In this document: one piece after another, positions 7,358 through 15,811 of the stretch
How positions within the stretch are numbered: position 1 is the first letter of the stretch
How the letters are laid out: each line of letters begins with the position of its first letter
Source: Candidatus Hodarchaeota archaeon
GTDB lineage: Archaea; Asgardarchaeota; Heimdallarchaeia; Hodarchaeales; YT1-039
NCBI GenBank assembly: GCA_016840025.1
Contig: JAEOTF010000197.1
Location: 1-20,028, forward strand
Reading direction: 5' to 3'
Length of the DNA: 20,028 nt
Notes under the pieces: generated by a model
Databases searched by the model: none
What the model saw: the letters and a program-made list of their open reading frames with translations, nothing else
Told to the model about the DNA's origin: nothing
Made by a program: the position numbers and the translations under genes

Positions 7358-9103
7358 TTAGCCATCAATCGATTTTTTTCGACCGGCTTTTTTCCATTCC
7401 ATATCTCTTAGCTCTCGATGAAGCACTTTTCCGATAGCGCTTTTGGGAAGTTCATCGATGAACGAAACATGCCTTGGAATCTTAAATCGAGCTATCTGAC
7501 CTTTACAAAACTCAATTATTTCTTCTTCGGATGCTGTTTCATCATCTCTTAGTACAACGAATGCTTTAACTGTTTCTCCCCGAATTCGATGTGGAATGCC
7601 TACAACTGCGACTTCTTGAATTGCAGGATGCTCAAGGATAAGCTCTTCAACTTCACGTGGGTATACTTTGAGTCCACTAACATCAATCATGTTTTTCTTT
7701 CTACCAGTGATGAAAAAATAGCCATCCTTATCGATGTATCCAATATCTCCAGTTAAGAAATAACCTTCTTTATTAAACACATTTTGGGTCTCTTCAGGTT
7801 TCTTCCAATATCCAAGCATCACTTGAGGGCCCTTGATCCCAATTTCACCTTCTTTACCTTGAGGAAGTGCTTTATCTTGTCCACCCTCAGAAGGATCGAA
7901 AATTTTAACATCGGTATCGGGAAGGGGAAACCCAATACTTCCAGCGCGTTTTAAACCGCCAACAAATGGATTTACATGTGTTACCGGTGATGTTTCGGTT
8001 AATCCGTATCCTTCAACGACGTTAGCACCTGTTAATTCCTCAAAATTATACATAACCTGCTCAGGCAGCGGAGCAGCTCCAGAAAGGCATGCCCGAATGG
8101 AGGTCAAATCATAATCTTTAATGTCCGGATGATAAAGGAGACCAACATATAAACTTGGGACTGCATGGAACATAGTAGGTCTATATTTGAACAGTGACTC
8201 TAACAAGTCCTGTAACATCGGTCTACCCGCTAATGGGTCTGCAATAAGAAGCATTTTTGACGCTTGACTGACAGCTGCGATCATACATGTATTTAATGCA
8301 TAGATATGGAACAGGGGGAGTACTACTACATAACATTCTTCGCCATGTTTAATCGGTGGGAAATAAAGCTGAGTTATTTGAAGTTGATTGCTAACAATAT
8401 TATGGTGAGTGAGCATCGCACCTTTACTAACTCCTGTGGTTCCTCCAGTGTACTGAATGAGAGCTAAATCTCTTTCAGGGTTGATTTCAACATTTGGAAC
8501 CTCATCAGGATTTCCCTCTTCTACCAATTTTTTGAAAGGCAAGTCATCTGGTCGAATTTTCTTCTCTAGAGGAATTTTTCCGAACATAGTTCCTAACCAA
8601 CGCTTAGAGAATGTCAATTCTTCACGTAAAGAAGTAACAATAATATGGTCAAGTTCGACGAGTTTCTTATCAAAGATCTTACGCACACGATTATAAACGA
8701 TATCTACGCAGATAATTACGCGAGCACCAGAATCATTGATTTGATAAACCAATTCATGGTCAACATATTGGGTATTAAAAGGTACAATCATTGCTCCAAG
8801 TCGATTAATCGCAAAAAAGGAGATAACAAACTGCGGACAATTAGGGAGATAAATTCCAACCCTATCACCTCTTTTGATCCCTAATTTAGAAAGCGAGTTA
8901 GCCAAACGCAATACTTTGTCCCAAAGTTCGCTATATTTTATTTTATTATCAAAGAAAATTGTCGCTACATTATCAGGATATTGTTCTGCGGCTTCTTGAA
9001 GGAATTTATAGATTGGATATTCTTTGGGATATTCAAGACTCTTTGGTATTTCCTCAGGCCAAAGTTTAAACCAAGGTTTGCCTAAAACTTCGCTTTCAAC
9101 CAT
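7358..9103 (-). CDS. fadD: Long-chain fatty-acid-CoA ligase (AMP-binding family)
   Basis: This enzyme activates a carboxylic acid with ATP to an acyl-AMP and then transfers it to CoA. The ANL-superfamily motifs are all present. The P-loop is YTGGTTGVSKG (218-228), the A5 motif EGYGLTETS (364-372), the TGD of A7 (451-453), the A8 hinge ITGRKKNMIDVSG (465-477), and the A10 lysine is Lys559 in SAIGK. The length (581) is typical of bacterial and archaeal FadD-like proteins. No signal or membrane helix, so cytoplasmic. The ATG at 9103 has TAGGAG about 12 nt upstream. It is convergent with the CrtC-like gene (8-nt gap) and divergent from the importer operon. The closest resemblance is to long-chain acyl-CoA synthetases, but related ligases use aromatic or medium-chain acids, so the chain length is open. 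Its role (fatty-acid use or lipid remodelling) is inferred. Confidence 0.9.
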   Translation of the reverse strand: MVESEVLGKPWFKLWPEEIPKSLEYPKEYPIYKFLQEAAEQYPDNVATIFFDNKIKYSELWDKVLRLANSLSKLGIKRGDRVGIYLPNCPQFVISFFAINRLGAMIVPFNTQYVDHELVYQINDSGARVIICVDIVYNRVRKIFDKKLVELDHIIVTSLREELTFSKRWLGTMFGKIPLEKKIRPDDLPFKKLVEEGNPDEVPNVEINPERDLALIQYTGGTTGVSKGAMLTHHNIVSNQLQITQLYFPPIKHGEECYVVVLPLFHIYALNTCMIAAVSQASKMLLIADPLAGRPMLQDLLESLFKYRPTMFHAVPSLYVGLLYHPDIKDYDLTSIRACLSGAAPLPEQVMYNFEELTGANVVEGYGLTETSPVTHVNPFVGGLKRAGSIGFPLPDTDVKIFDPSEGGQDKALPQGKEGEIGIKGPQVMLGYWKKPEETQNVFNKEGYFLTGDIGYIDKDGYFFITGRKKNMIDVSGLKVYPREVEELILEHPAIQEVAVVGIPHRIRGETVKAFVVLRDDETASEEEIIEFCKGQIARFKIPRHVSFIDELPKSAIGKVLHRELRDMEWKKAGRKKSIDG

Positions 9104-9451
9104 TTATTTCATTTCTCCTAACTATTGCTTGTAATAGGGTGTTCCTCTGTAAGAAAAATATCTTTATTTTTTATAAGCACGTAAAAAAGAATAAATCAAT
9201 GTGTTTAAGCATAATTGATAGATAATTTCTAAGTGTTTTGGATCCTCCTTAAAAAGAGGTTAACTTGAGCTATGGCAAACGTATAGATAGTAAAGTCGGG
9301 TCATAGTCTAATTAAACGGGATATCAGAGCTTGAGAAAATCATGCAAAAATTTATAACTCATTATGAATTGATTCAAGTCCATTAATTCTAAAAAAACAA
9401 GACATTGGGGGATTAAAAATAACATAAATTAAGTTAGATTTGGTGATTTGA
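9104..9451. promoter_or_regulatory. 348-nt divergent intergenic region, fadD / importer operon
   Basis: This gap holds no coding frame that I can support. On the minus strand CTTATAAAAAATAAA (9164-9178) is a good TATA box for fadD, with a leader of about 40 nt carrying the TAGGAG site. On the plus strand AAAAATTTATAAC (9346-9358) is a TATA box for the importer, predicting a start near 9379 and a leader of about 70 nt. The importer ATG at 9452 is preceded by GGTGAT (9442-9447). No convincing operator or riboswitch was found. Confidence 0.5.
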
Positions 9452-11020
9452 ATGAAAAAAGAAAAACAAGGTTTAATCCTGATTTTAATTATTTTTGCTA
9501 TGTTCTTTGCACTTCAAATAGATAAAGGAAAGGCTAAAGCTCAGGTAGACACAATTAAGATCGGAGCACTTGGACCATTGGCAATTACACCAGGTAAAGA
9601 CATGGAAACAGGTGCAAAACTTGCTGTAGAGCAAATCAATGCTGCTGGCGGAGTTACAGTCGGAGGAACGAACTATGATCTTGAATTGATTGTTGAGACG
9701 TCTTCTTCACCTTCAACTGGTTTACCAGATGCGACTACAGCGGTTACAAGCGCAAGAAAGCTGATGGATCAGGACGATGTTACAGCGATGCTTGGTCTAT
9801 TCCGTACAGAGGTCACGATAGCAGTAATGGCAGAACTAGATCGACCTTTTCTTGGGGTAGGATCAACAGCTCCTATTATCACTCCTTATTTCTGGAGAAC
9901 TGGCCCCAGTAACGGCAGTATACTAACCAGAGGATGCATTGATTTATACGCCTTTGGACTATCAAAGCTAGGAGTGATAGGAAACATTACTATTGTCCGT
10001 GAAGATGCAGCTTGGTCTTTGGCAATGAGTGGAGGTATCAAACATTATCTTCACACTGCTCTTCCCGCTGCATATGGCACTCCAATGTATAACTTCACCG
10101 ATGATGTTACACTCTCTGAAGGGGCATCCTTAGATGCAGCTATCTCGGCTCTTACCCCATTAAAGTCAGAATATGGTGGGTTGAAGGTCAATGCCATAAT
10201 GCAAATATTTAGTGGTCCAGTGGGCAAATATGTTACTGAAGCGTGGGCATCGTTAGATATGCCTCAAATGTTGGCAGGAATCAATGTAGAGAGCCAAGCA
10301 AGTACCTTCTTTAAGGAAACTGAAGGCGCTTCATATGGTGAGATAGAGATGGAAACCTGTCCACCAGACCAAGTAAAAACCCCTAAGACTACTGCTTTCA
10401 GAAATGCCTATTCTGCAAAGTATGGTGAACAACCAACATATACATCTTTTGCCAGTTATGACGCAGTTAACGTAATTGTAGACGCCATTGAGAGAGCAGA
10501 CGCTACAGATGTAGCATCCCTCCAACTTGCATTAGCAGATACAGATTATGAAGGAGCAGGTTATTGGATCAAATATACAAGTGAACCTGGATCTCAGTTA
10601 GGCGTAAATTCAACTGGGCAGCCTGCACCTATCCCAGGTGCGCCAACCGACATCACAGTGCATGATCTCTATACCAGGGCTTCCATTGGAGCCGTGGACG
10701 ACAAATACATTCAAGGGTACTTCGCTCAGTGGCAGCAGGGGGGTGCTAAGAAAACCATCTGGACAAGAATAGGCGAAAATGTTACTCATAGGGATCTCAC
10801 TGCCCACATAGAGTGGCCTATCGACCATTCCGCACATGGCTATGTAACGTCGACTTCTACTACGACAGAAACGGGGACACTAACGGAAACGGAAACGGAA
10901 TCGGAATCGGAAACAACAAAAGAGCCCGAATCCATTCCTGGATTTGAATTACCACTAATTTTGATGATTTTAGTGAATTTGGCTATAGTTGGGCATATGA
11001 GACAGCGAAAGAAACAATAA
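9452..11020 (+). CDS. livK: Branched-chain amino-acid ABC importer, surface-anchored substrate-binding protein
   Basis: The receptor of the importer, capturing ligand outside the cell for the LivHM permease. The N terminus has lysines then a hydrophobic core (7-22) and an AKA cleavage site (28-30), a typical signal peptide. The mature part begins IKIGALGPLAITPGKDMETGAKLAVEQINAAGG, the class I periplasmic-binding-protein (Leu/Ile/Val-type) opening, and continues as two alpha/beta lobes to about 460. Residues 466-495 are a Thr/Ser/Glu linker, then PGFE (496-499), a membrane helix and a basic end (RQRKKQ). The protein is therefore held on the outer face of the membrane. The PGF start of the helix resembles PGF-CTERM sorting signals. 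First gene of the operon, followed by a T-tract and a 154-nt gap before livH. Ligands of this family also include amides, urea and short acids, so the substrate is not fixed. Confidence 0.88.
   Translation: MKKEKQGLILILIIFAMFFALQIDKGKAKAQVDTIKIGALGPLAITPGKDMETGAKLAVEQINAAGGVTVGGTNYDLELIVETSSSPSTGLPDATTAVTSARKLMDQDDVTAMLGLFRTEVTIAVMAELDRPFLGVGSTAPIITPYFWRTGPSNGSILTRGCIDLYAFGLSKLGVIGNITIVREDAAWSLAMSGGIKHYLHTALPAAYGTPMYNFTDDVTLSEGASLDAAISALTPLKSEYGGLKVNAIMQIFSGPVGKYVTEAWASLDMPQMLAGINVESQASTFFKETEGASYGEIEMETCPPDQVKTPKTTAFRNAYSAKYGEQPTYTSFASYDAVNVIVDAIERADATDVASLQLALADTDYEGAGYWIKYTSEPGSQLGVNSTGQPAPIPGAPTDITVHDLYTRASIGAVDDKYIQGYFAQWQQGGAKKTIWTRIGENVTHRDLTAHIEWPIDHSAHGYVTSTSTTTETGTLTETETESESETTKEPESIPGFELPLILMILVNLAIVGHMRQRKKQ
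10883..10912 (+). repeat. 6-bp tandem repeat in the linker of the binding protein
   Basis: Five copies of a 6-nt unit, [A/T]CGGAA, encode alternating Thr-Glu and Ser-Glu in the surface linker. Such short in-frame repeats can change copy number by slippage and so change the linker length. Confidence 0.7.
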
Positions 11021-11030
11021 ATAACCCACC

Positions 11031-11049
11031 TCTTTTTTCTTTTTTTTTA
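11031..11049 (+). terminator. T-tract terminator after the binding-protein gene
   Basis: A run of 19 pyrimidines, almost all T (TCTTTTTTC then eight or more T), begins 11 nt after the stop codon. There is no hairpin, as expected for archaeal intrinsic termination. It would stop part of the transcription before livH and raise receptor over permease levels. Confidence 0.6.
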
Positions 11050-11183
11050 GTTAATTATTAATTATTATAGTAGAATTCCGAGGTTATAGTGGAATATTGA
11101 GAATAAGTAATGGTTCAATGTTCTTTCAGCTATTAACTTAGTAATACCTCTCCTCTATCCCAAATATTGCAAAGGTGACGTTT

Positions 11184-12629
11184 GTGAAAAACCTGTCAAA
11201 AAAGATCGCTTATGATTACATAGAAAAGGAAAAATGGTTGCTTATAATTCTAATTGCTCTTTTCACATTCTTTCTAGTATATCCATTCACACAGTATGAC
11301 ACGGAAATTGCTTTACAAATAATCATCCTAGGTGCAGTGCGTAGTTCTTTATTTATGATTCTCGCTATGGGATTTTCGTTAATTTTTGGTGTAGCAAAAC
11401 AACTTAAACTCTCTCTGGGGGGATACTATGTTTTGGGAGCATATTTAATGTATTATTTACTCGAAACTGTAAAAATTACTCTAACGAGAGATCTCATTTT
11501 TCTCCCTATCCATAGTCTGAGCGGTACAAAAGACCCCTTAAAAAATATGGATGAGTTATTTTTATTGAGTTTAGTTCTACTCCCGATTATACTTATAATC
11601 GTCTTATTAGCCTACTTTTGGACTATATTCAGCACACGGGAATTCATTCTAATACTAGCGTCATTAATAATCGCTGTAACAAGTGTCACATATTTTGGTG
11701 AAACTGCTGATCTTTATTTAATTCAACAGTATGTTGGGTTCACTGTAGAATCATTTTACGTTGGGTTAACTGTCCTTGCAATCTGTTTAGCTATATGGTA
11801 TTTGGAGCTACCAAAAGAAGCAATCGCTCTTAGTACGTTTTTACTAGGAATATCAGTACCAATACTATTAATAGTCAAATTACCAGTTATATTTATCTCA
11901 TTAGCAGCATTGGTGATACTTTTTATAGCTTTATTGGCTATGGCGATAGACCGATACCTTTTGGATGAATTTCGAGCCAGCCATGTTAATACTATGATTA
12001 TAACATTCTCTATGGCACTCATTTTTCAAAGCATAATTCAGGTTGCCTTTTTCCCAGAAAAAGGCAAAAGATTTGCACAATTTGGTCCAGAAGATCGGTC
12101 GCTTAAGTCAATCATTCCAGAAGAAAACATAAAATTCTTTGGGGCGCTAGTACCAAATATTAAAGTTATTGCTTTGATATTCTCCATTCTTATCTGCATT
12201 CTCCTGTACAGTTTTGTTTGGTTTTCAAAAATGGGGATGGCTTTACGAGCAGTTGCCCAAGATGAAGAAGCTGCTGCATTAGCTGGAATAGACATTCGTA
12301 AAGCATTTGCCACGGTAAGTGGGATAGGTATGGGACTGGTTGCTTTTGCAGCAATTTTTACTTCTCGGTATACAGCTACTCCAACGTGGAGTCCATTTAT
12401 GGGGTGGTGGATACTAATTTGGGCTATAGCTGTTGTCACACTAGGGGGAATGGGATCACTTCCAGGGAGTATCATAGCAGCTATCATTATCGGCTATAGT
12501 GAAATTATGATTAGTATGACTGAAGGATTTCAAAACTACTCTGTAGTTGTTCCGCTCCTAGTAGTCCTCATCGTATTGATTTTTAAACCAGAAGGGTTAT
12601 TCGGGGAGAAAAAAGAACTAGAGGGTTAA
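11184..12629 (+). CDS. livH: Branched-chain amino-acid ABC permease LivH-like, enlarged
   Basis: One half of the membrane channel. The start is placed at GTG 11184 because AAAGGTGA lies 6 nt ahead of it; an in-frame GTG at 11175 overlaps that site. Positions below count from 11175. Residues 54-96 (AVRSSLFMILAMGFSLIFGVAKQLKLSLGGYYVLGAYLMYY) are the typical LivH opening. Residues 354-373 (GMALRAVAQDEEAAALAGID) are the EAA-type loop that docks on the ATPases, and the final helices (378-470) also fit. At about 480 residues it is far longer than common LivH (near 290-310). The excess is mostly residues 125-250, which add several extra membrane helices between the first and second conserved halves. 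The stop is 3 nt from livM, whose ribosome site (GAGGG) lies inside this gene's end. Confidence 0.87.
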   Translation: MKNLSKKIAYDYIEKEKWLLIILIALFTFFLVYPFTQYDTEIALQIIILGAVRSSLFMILAMGFSLIFGVAKQLKLSLGGYYVLGAYLMYYLLETVKITLTRDLIFLPIHSLSGTKDPLKNMDELFLLSLVLLPIILIIVLLAYFWTIFSTREFILILASLIIAVTSVTYFGETADLYLIQQYVGFTVESFYVGLTVLAICLAIWYLELPKEAIALSTFLLGISVPILLIVKLPVIFISLAALVILFIALLAMAIDRYLLDEFRASHVNTMIITFSMALIFQSIIQVAFFPEKGKRFAQFGPEDRSLKSIIPEENIKFFGALVPNIKVIALIFSILICILLYSFVWFSKMGMALRAVAQDEEAAALAGIDIRKAFATVSGIGMGLVAFAAIFTSRYTATPTWSPFMGWWILIWAIAVVTLGGMGSLPGSIIAAIIIGYSEIMISMTEGFQNYSVVVPLLVVLIVLIFKPEGLFGEKKELEG

Positions 12630-12632
12630 AAA

Positions 12633-14210
12633 ATGGATTGGAAACAATGGTTTGAAAATTTCCAGGAGAATTTAAGAGAAATAGACTGGAAAGAAAAGAT
12701 TGAAGACTTCTGGGATAAGGTGCGAGATCATGGTTACTACCTCCTAGGTATCGCAATTCTAATATTAATCCCGTCTATCATTGGTGCTCCTGCCGCAGAT
12801 TTACCCCAACCATTTTCCGTGTTAAATGGTTTTTTCAATGGCTCACGATTGCCAGTTATCAGTGATATATATGCCATAGGTCGTGAAATGGGTTTATTTG
12901 GGACAAATAGATTTGTTCTCAGTATATTAATACTTTGCCTCATTTGGGCTATCTTTGCAGCGTCTTGGGACCTTCTGTCAGGATACACTGGACAGATTTC
13001 CTTTGGTCATGCACTTTTTTGGGGTTTGACAGCTTATGTTTCCTACTGGGCTTCAGCGGGTATGCTAGTGAGTCCCGAGTTTGAAAGTCTATTAGGATCT
13101 GAGTTTGTCCTTGATCCCTTTTCAGCATTAATCTTTGGTGCAATTATTTCCGCATTACTTGCTGCATGTATTGGGGTAATTGCGTTACGTATAAAAGGTC
13201 CATATCTCGCTTTAATCACTCTAATACTCCCATTGATTAGCAAGGAAATAATTAAACTCTTTTCTGAATTCTATCTCATAGTTTTTTATGATGTACCTAC
13301 TGGTAAAGATTTTGGGCTTCCTTTTCCCAAGTTAATAATTCCTTCTGTTAGTAAAGAGCATCTCAATTGGAAAGAGATAAATTATCTCAATTTCTATATC
13401 TTTGCTCTTTTAATATTTTTTATTTCTGTAAGTGCAATAATTTGGCTAGCTTTTTCGCGATTTGGACTGATATTTCAAGCCATTCGTGAAGACGAGGAAG
13501 CTGCGGAATCCCTCGGGATAAATCTTCGTCTTTATAAGATTCTAGCATTTAGTTTCAGTGCTTTTTTTGCAGGAATCGCAGGAGGACTTTACTTACAGAG
13601 TCTCCCATCTGTAGCCCCCTCATTTTTTGACAGTTCCTTCAGTTTTACAGTTATCATCCAATGTGTAATCGGAGGTGTTGGCACAATCACAGGAGGAATT
13701 ATAGGAGCATTTCTTTTAACCATACTTGTAAATTTATTTTTAAATTTTGTATTCCAAGACATACATGCACTAGATATTCTTGCATATGGCTTACTATTAG
13801 TCATTACACTACGATACATGCGATATGGAATAGTACGAGCAAAAAAGGAAGAAAAAAGAGCAATCGTTTTGGGAATAATATTCGCATTGTTTTGGGCAAT
13901 AACAGATAATATCAATATATTTGATTATCTCAAAATTGAAGAGGCTTCAACTTTTATTACTCTCTTTATTATGCTCCTTTTTAGTATACCTGCTATCCCA
14001 GTTTTCTTAGTAAGTGAAATTATTGGATTTTTTGTGCTTGAAGATGTTTTAGGGATGTCTTTGGCTAATGAAGCTCTGATTAAAGCGAAATTCCTCATCT
14101 ATAGCAGTATTGGAATTCCCTATGCTTATTATCTTCCTAAAATTTTTAAGAAGGCGAGATTACGCTTTTGGGGTGTTTGGCCCTCTGTTGGACGATATGA
14201 ACCTGATTAG
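12633..14210 (+). CDS. livM: Branched-chain amino-acid ABC permease LivM-like, enlarged
   Basis: The second channel subunit. Residues 109-140 (AASWDLLSGYTGQISFGHALFWGLTAYVSYWA) are the LivM signature region. GLIFQAIREDEEAAESLGIN (278-297) is the EAA-type ATPase-docking loop, and 340-395 complete the permease domain. It is 525 residues against about 320-430 for common LivM. The N terminus has a Trp- and charge-rich amphipathic stretch (1-33: MDWKQWFENFQ...DFWDKVRDHG). The C terminus after about 400 adds roughly 125 residues with three or four more hydrophobic helices and a basic end (KIFKKARLRF). The added helices match the enlarged LivH in style. ATG at 12633 follows livH by 3 nt; livG follows 18 nt later. 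Confidence 0.87.
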   Translation: MDWKQWFENFQENLREIDWKEKIEDFWDKVRDHGYYLLGIAILILIPSIIGAPAADLPQPFSVLNGFFNGSRLPVISDIYAIGREMGLFGTNRFVLSILILCLIWAIFAASWDLLSGYTGQISFGHALFWGLTAYVSYWASAGMLVSPEFESLLGSEFVLDPFSALIFGAIISALLAACIGVIALRIKGPYLALITLILPLISKEIIKLFSEFYLIVFYDVPTGKDFGLPFPKLIIPSVSKEHLNWKEINYLNFYIFALLIFFISVSAIIWLAFSRFGLIFQAIREDEEAAESLGINLRLYKILAFSFSAFFAGIAGGLYLQSLPSVAPSFFDSSFSFTVIIQCVIGGVGTITGGIIGAFLLTILVNLFLNFVFQDIHALDILAYGLLLVITLRYMRYGIVRAKKEEKRAIVLGIIFALFWAITDNINIFDYLKIEEASTFITLFIMLLFSIPAIPVFLVSEIIGFFVLEDVLGMSLANEALIKAKFLIYSSIGIPYAYYLPKIFKKARLRFWGVWPSVGRYEPD

Positions 14211-14228
14211 ACATTGGTGTGAACTGAA

Positions 14229-14999
14229 ATGACAGTAAATAGTACTCAGGGTTCTTCTGCTAGCCTTAAAAATGACAAAATCATCCTTGAAGCTAAAAAT
14301 TTAAGCAAGCATTTTGAGGGGCTTAAAGCAGTTGACCAAGTAGATTTTTCAATTCAGCAGGGGGAACTTATTGGAATCATTGGACCTAACGGAGCAGGAA
14401 AAACCACTTTATTCAATTTGTTAACTGGATATCTAAAACCAGAGCGAGGATCAAAAATTCTCTTTAATGGGAAAAATATCGCCGGTTGGCAGCCCTACAA
14501 AATTGCTAAACAGGGGATTGCACGAACGTTCCAATTAGTTCGCCCATTCAAGTTGTTGGACGCATTAGAAAATACAATGGTGCCACATATCCCGAAAAAA
14601 TTACTTTCCAAATCATCAACACTCCGAAATAGGGCTATTTGGTCTCTAATTACAGTAGATTTGGCAGAGAAAAAGAATTATCCAGCGTTTATTCTCCCCC
14701 ATGGTGATCTAAAACGGTTGGATTTTGCGAGAACGATGGCTGTAGAGCCACGGGTACTACTTCTAGATGAACCCTTTGCAGGGTTATCGCATGAAGAAGG
14801 CTTCCGTGTTCAACGGGTAATTCGTGAATCACATGAAAAAGGCATGACTATCTTGATTATTGAACATAAGCTAAAAATCTTAATGAAATTAGTGGATAAG
14901 GTTTTTGTGCTTCACCAAGGTCGATTAATAGCTCAAGGATCACCTCAAGAAATTTCGGAAAACGAGGAAGTCATTACCGCTTATCTAGGTACGGAGTGA
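14229..14999 (+). CDS. livG: Branched-chain amino-acid ABC ATPase LivG-like
   Basis: One of the two cytoplasmic ATPases that power uptake. Walker A is GPNGAGKT (52-59), the Q-loop is at Gln102 in RTFQLVRPF (a LivG hallmark), Walker B is VLLLDEP (176-182) and the switch His is His213 in IIEHKL. The signature is unusual: LPHGDLKRLDFAR (156-168) stands where LivG normally has L-S/P-Y-G-Q-Q-R-R-L-E. The central Gly is kept but the Gln pair is changed. The region between Q-loop and signature is slightly short. The final residues (ITAYLG) match the usual LivG end. The start at ATG 14229 has GGTGTGA about 9 nt ahead. All other catalytic residues are intact, so it is probably active. Confidence 0.9.
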   Translation: MTVNSTQGSSASLKNDKIILEAKNLSKHFEGLKAVDQVDFSIQQGELIGIIGPNGAGKTTLFNLLTGYLKPERGSKILFNGKNIAGWQPYKIAKQGIARTFQLVRPFKLLDALENTMVPHIPKKLLSKSSTLRNRAIWSLITVDLAEKKNYPAFILPHGDLKRLDFARTMAVEPRVLLLDEPFAGLSHEEGFRVQRVIRESHEKGMTILIIEHKLKILMKLVDKVFVLHQGRLIAQGSPQEISENEEVITAYLGTE

Positions 15000-15005
15000 A
15001 ACAGG

Positions 15006-15779
15006 TTGTCTGAATCCTCAAATTATCTCCTTCAACTTCAAGAAATAAGCGTACACTACGGTCGTGCTATTGCAGTAGCCTCTGTCTCGCTCACTGTAGG
15101 AAGAGGTGAACTAGTAGCGATTATAGGTCCAAACGGAACAGGTAAAACAACGTTACTTCGAGCGATATCAGGATTAGGACCAGAACTTGAGCGAGGAAAG
15201 ATTTTTTTTGATGGAAAGCTTATCATGGAGTCAACCAAATCTGAGTTTCGCGTCCTCGGCAAGAATAAGTCACTCAAACCGCATGAGATCGTTAAACTTG
15301 GAATTATCCATTGTCCAGAACGAAGACGGCTTTTCACCGAGTCAAGTGTCCAAGAAAATCTCGAACTAGGAGCATATAAAGAATCTAACAATAAAATAGT
15401 AGAAGAAAGGATGGAGACTGTGCTAAAACTATTTCCAGACATTCAAGAACGCTTAGAGGAGAAAGCAGGGAATTTTTCAGGAGGAGAACAACAAATGATA
15501 GCGCTTGGACGTTCACTCATGGGGGGTCCCAAGTTACTTCTCCTTGATGAGCCCAGTTTAGGTCTAGCTCCCTTAATTAAAAAAAGTATTGTTGAGGCAA
15601 TCAGAGAGATCCAGAAGGCTGGAACTACAATTCTCTTGGTCGAGCAAGATGCTAGTATCGCTCTTGAAATATGCGACCGAGGCTATCTTCTAGAGGATGG
15701 CAGGATAGAACTGCAAGGGACAAAAGAAGAGCTATTGGATAACCCCCATGTGAAGGAAGCATACTTAGGTATAACGTAA
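15006..15779 (+). CDS. livF: Branched-chain amino-acid ABC ATPase LivF-like
   Basis: The partner ATPase to LivG. Walker A is GPNGTGKT (41-48), the signature FSGGEQQ (157-163), Walker B LLLLDEP (177-183). LVEQD (211-215) is present with Gln where other ABC ATPases have His, which is normal for LivF. The C terminus (LEDGRIELQGTKEELLDNPHVKEAYLG) is the LivF pattern. An insertion of about 15-20 residues lies after the first beta region (about 73-93). The start is TTG at 15006, chosen because GGAGTGA ends about 6 nt ahead and no nearer ATG fits; the ribosome site overlaps the livG stop. It is the last gene of the operon, convergent with the M81 gene after 32 nt. Confidence 0.92.
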   Translation: MSESSNYLLQLQEISVHYGRAIAVASVSLTVGRGELVAIIGPNGTGKTTLLRAISGLGPELERGKIFFDGKLIMESTKSEFRVLGKNKSLKPHEIVKLGIIHCPERRRLFTESSVQENLELGAYKESNNKIVEERMETVLKLFPDIQERLEEKAGNFSGGEQQMIALGRSLMGGPKLLLLDEPSLGLAPLIKKSIVEAIREIQKAGTTILLVEQDASIALEICDRGYLLEDGRIELQGTKEELLDNPHVKEAYLGIT

Positions 15780-15811
15780 CATCAACTTTTCCCAACAATT
15801 AACTTTCTAAA

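Noticed and set aside
9241..9258. CCTCCTTAAAAAGAGG as a possible hairpin in the fadD/livK gap
   Set aside because: Only four outer base pairs match cleanly, too weak to call.
13589..13915. Open frames on both strands inside livM
   Set aside because: They are out-of-frame reads of a conserved permease domain and show no ribosome site or family motif.
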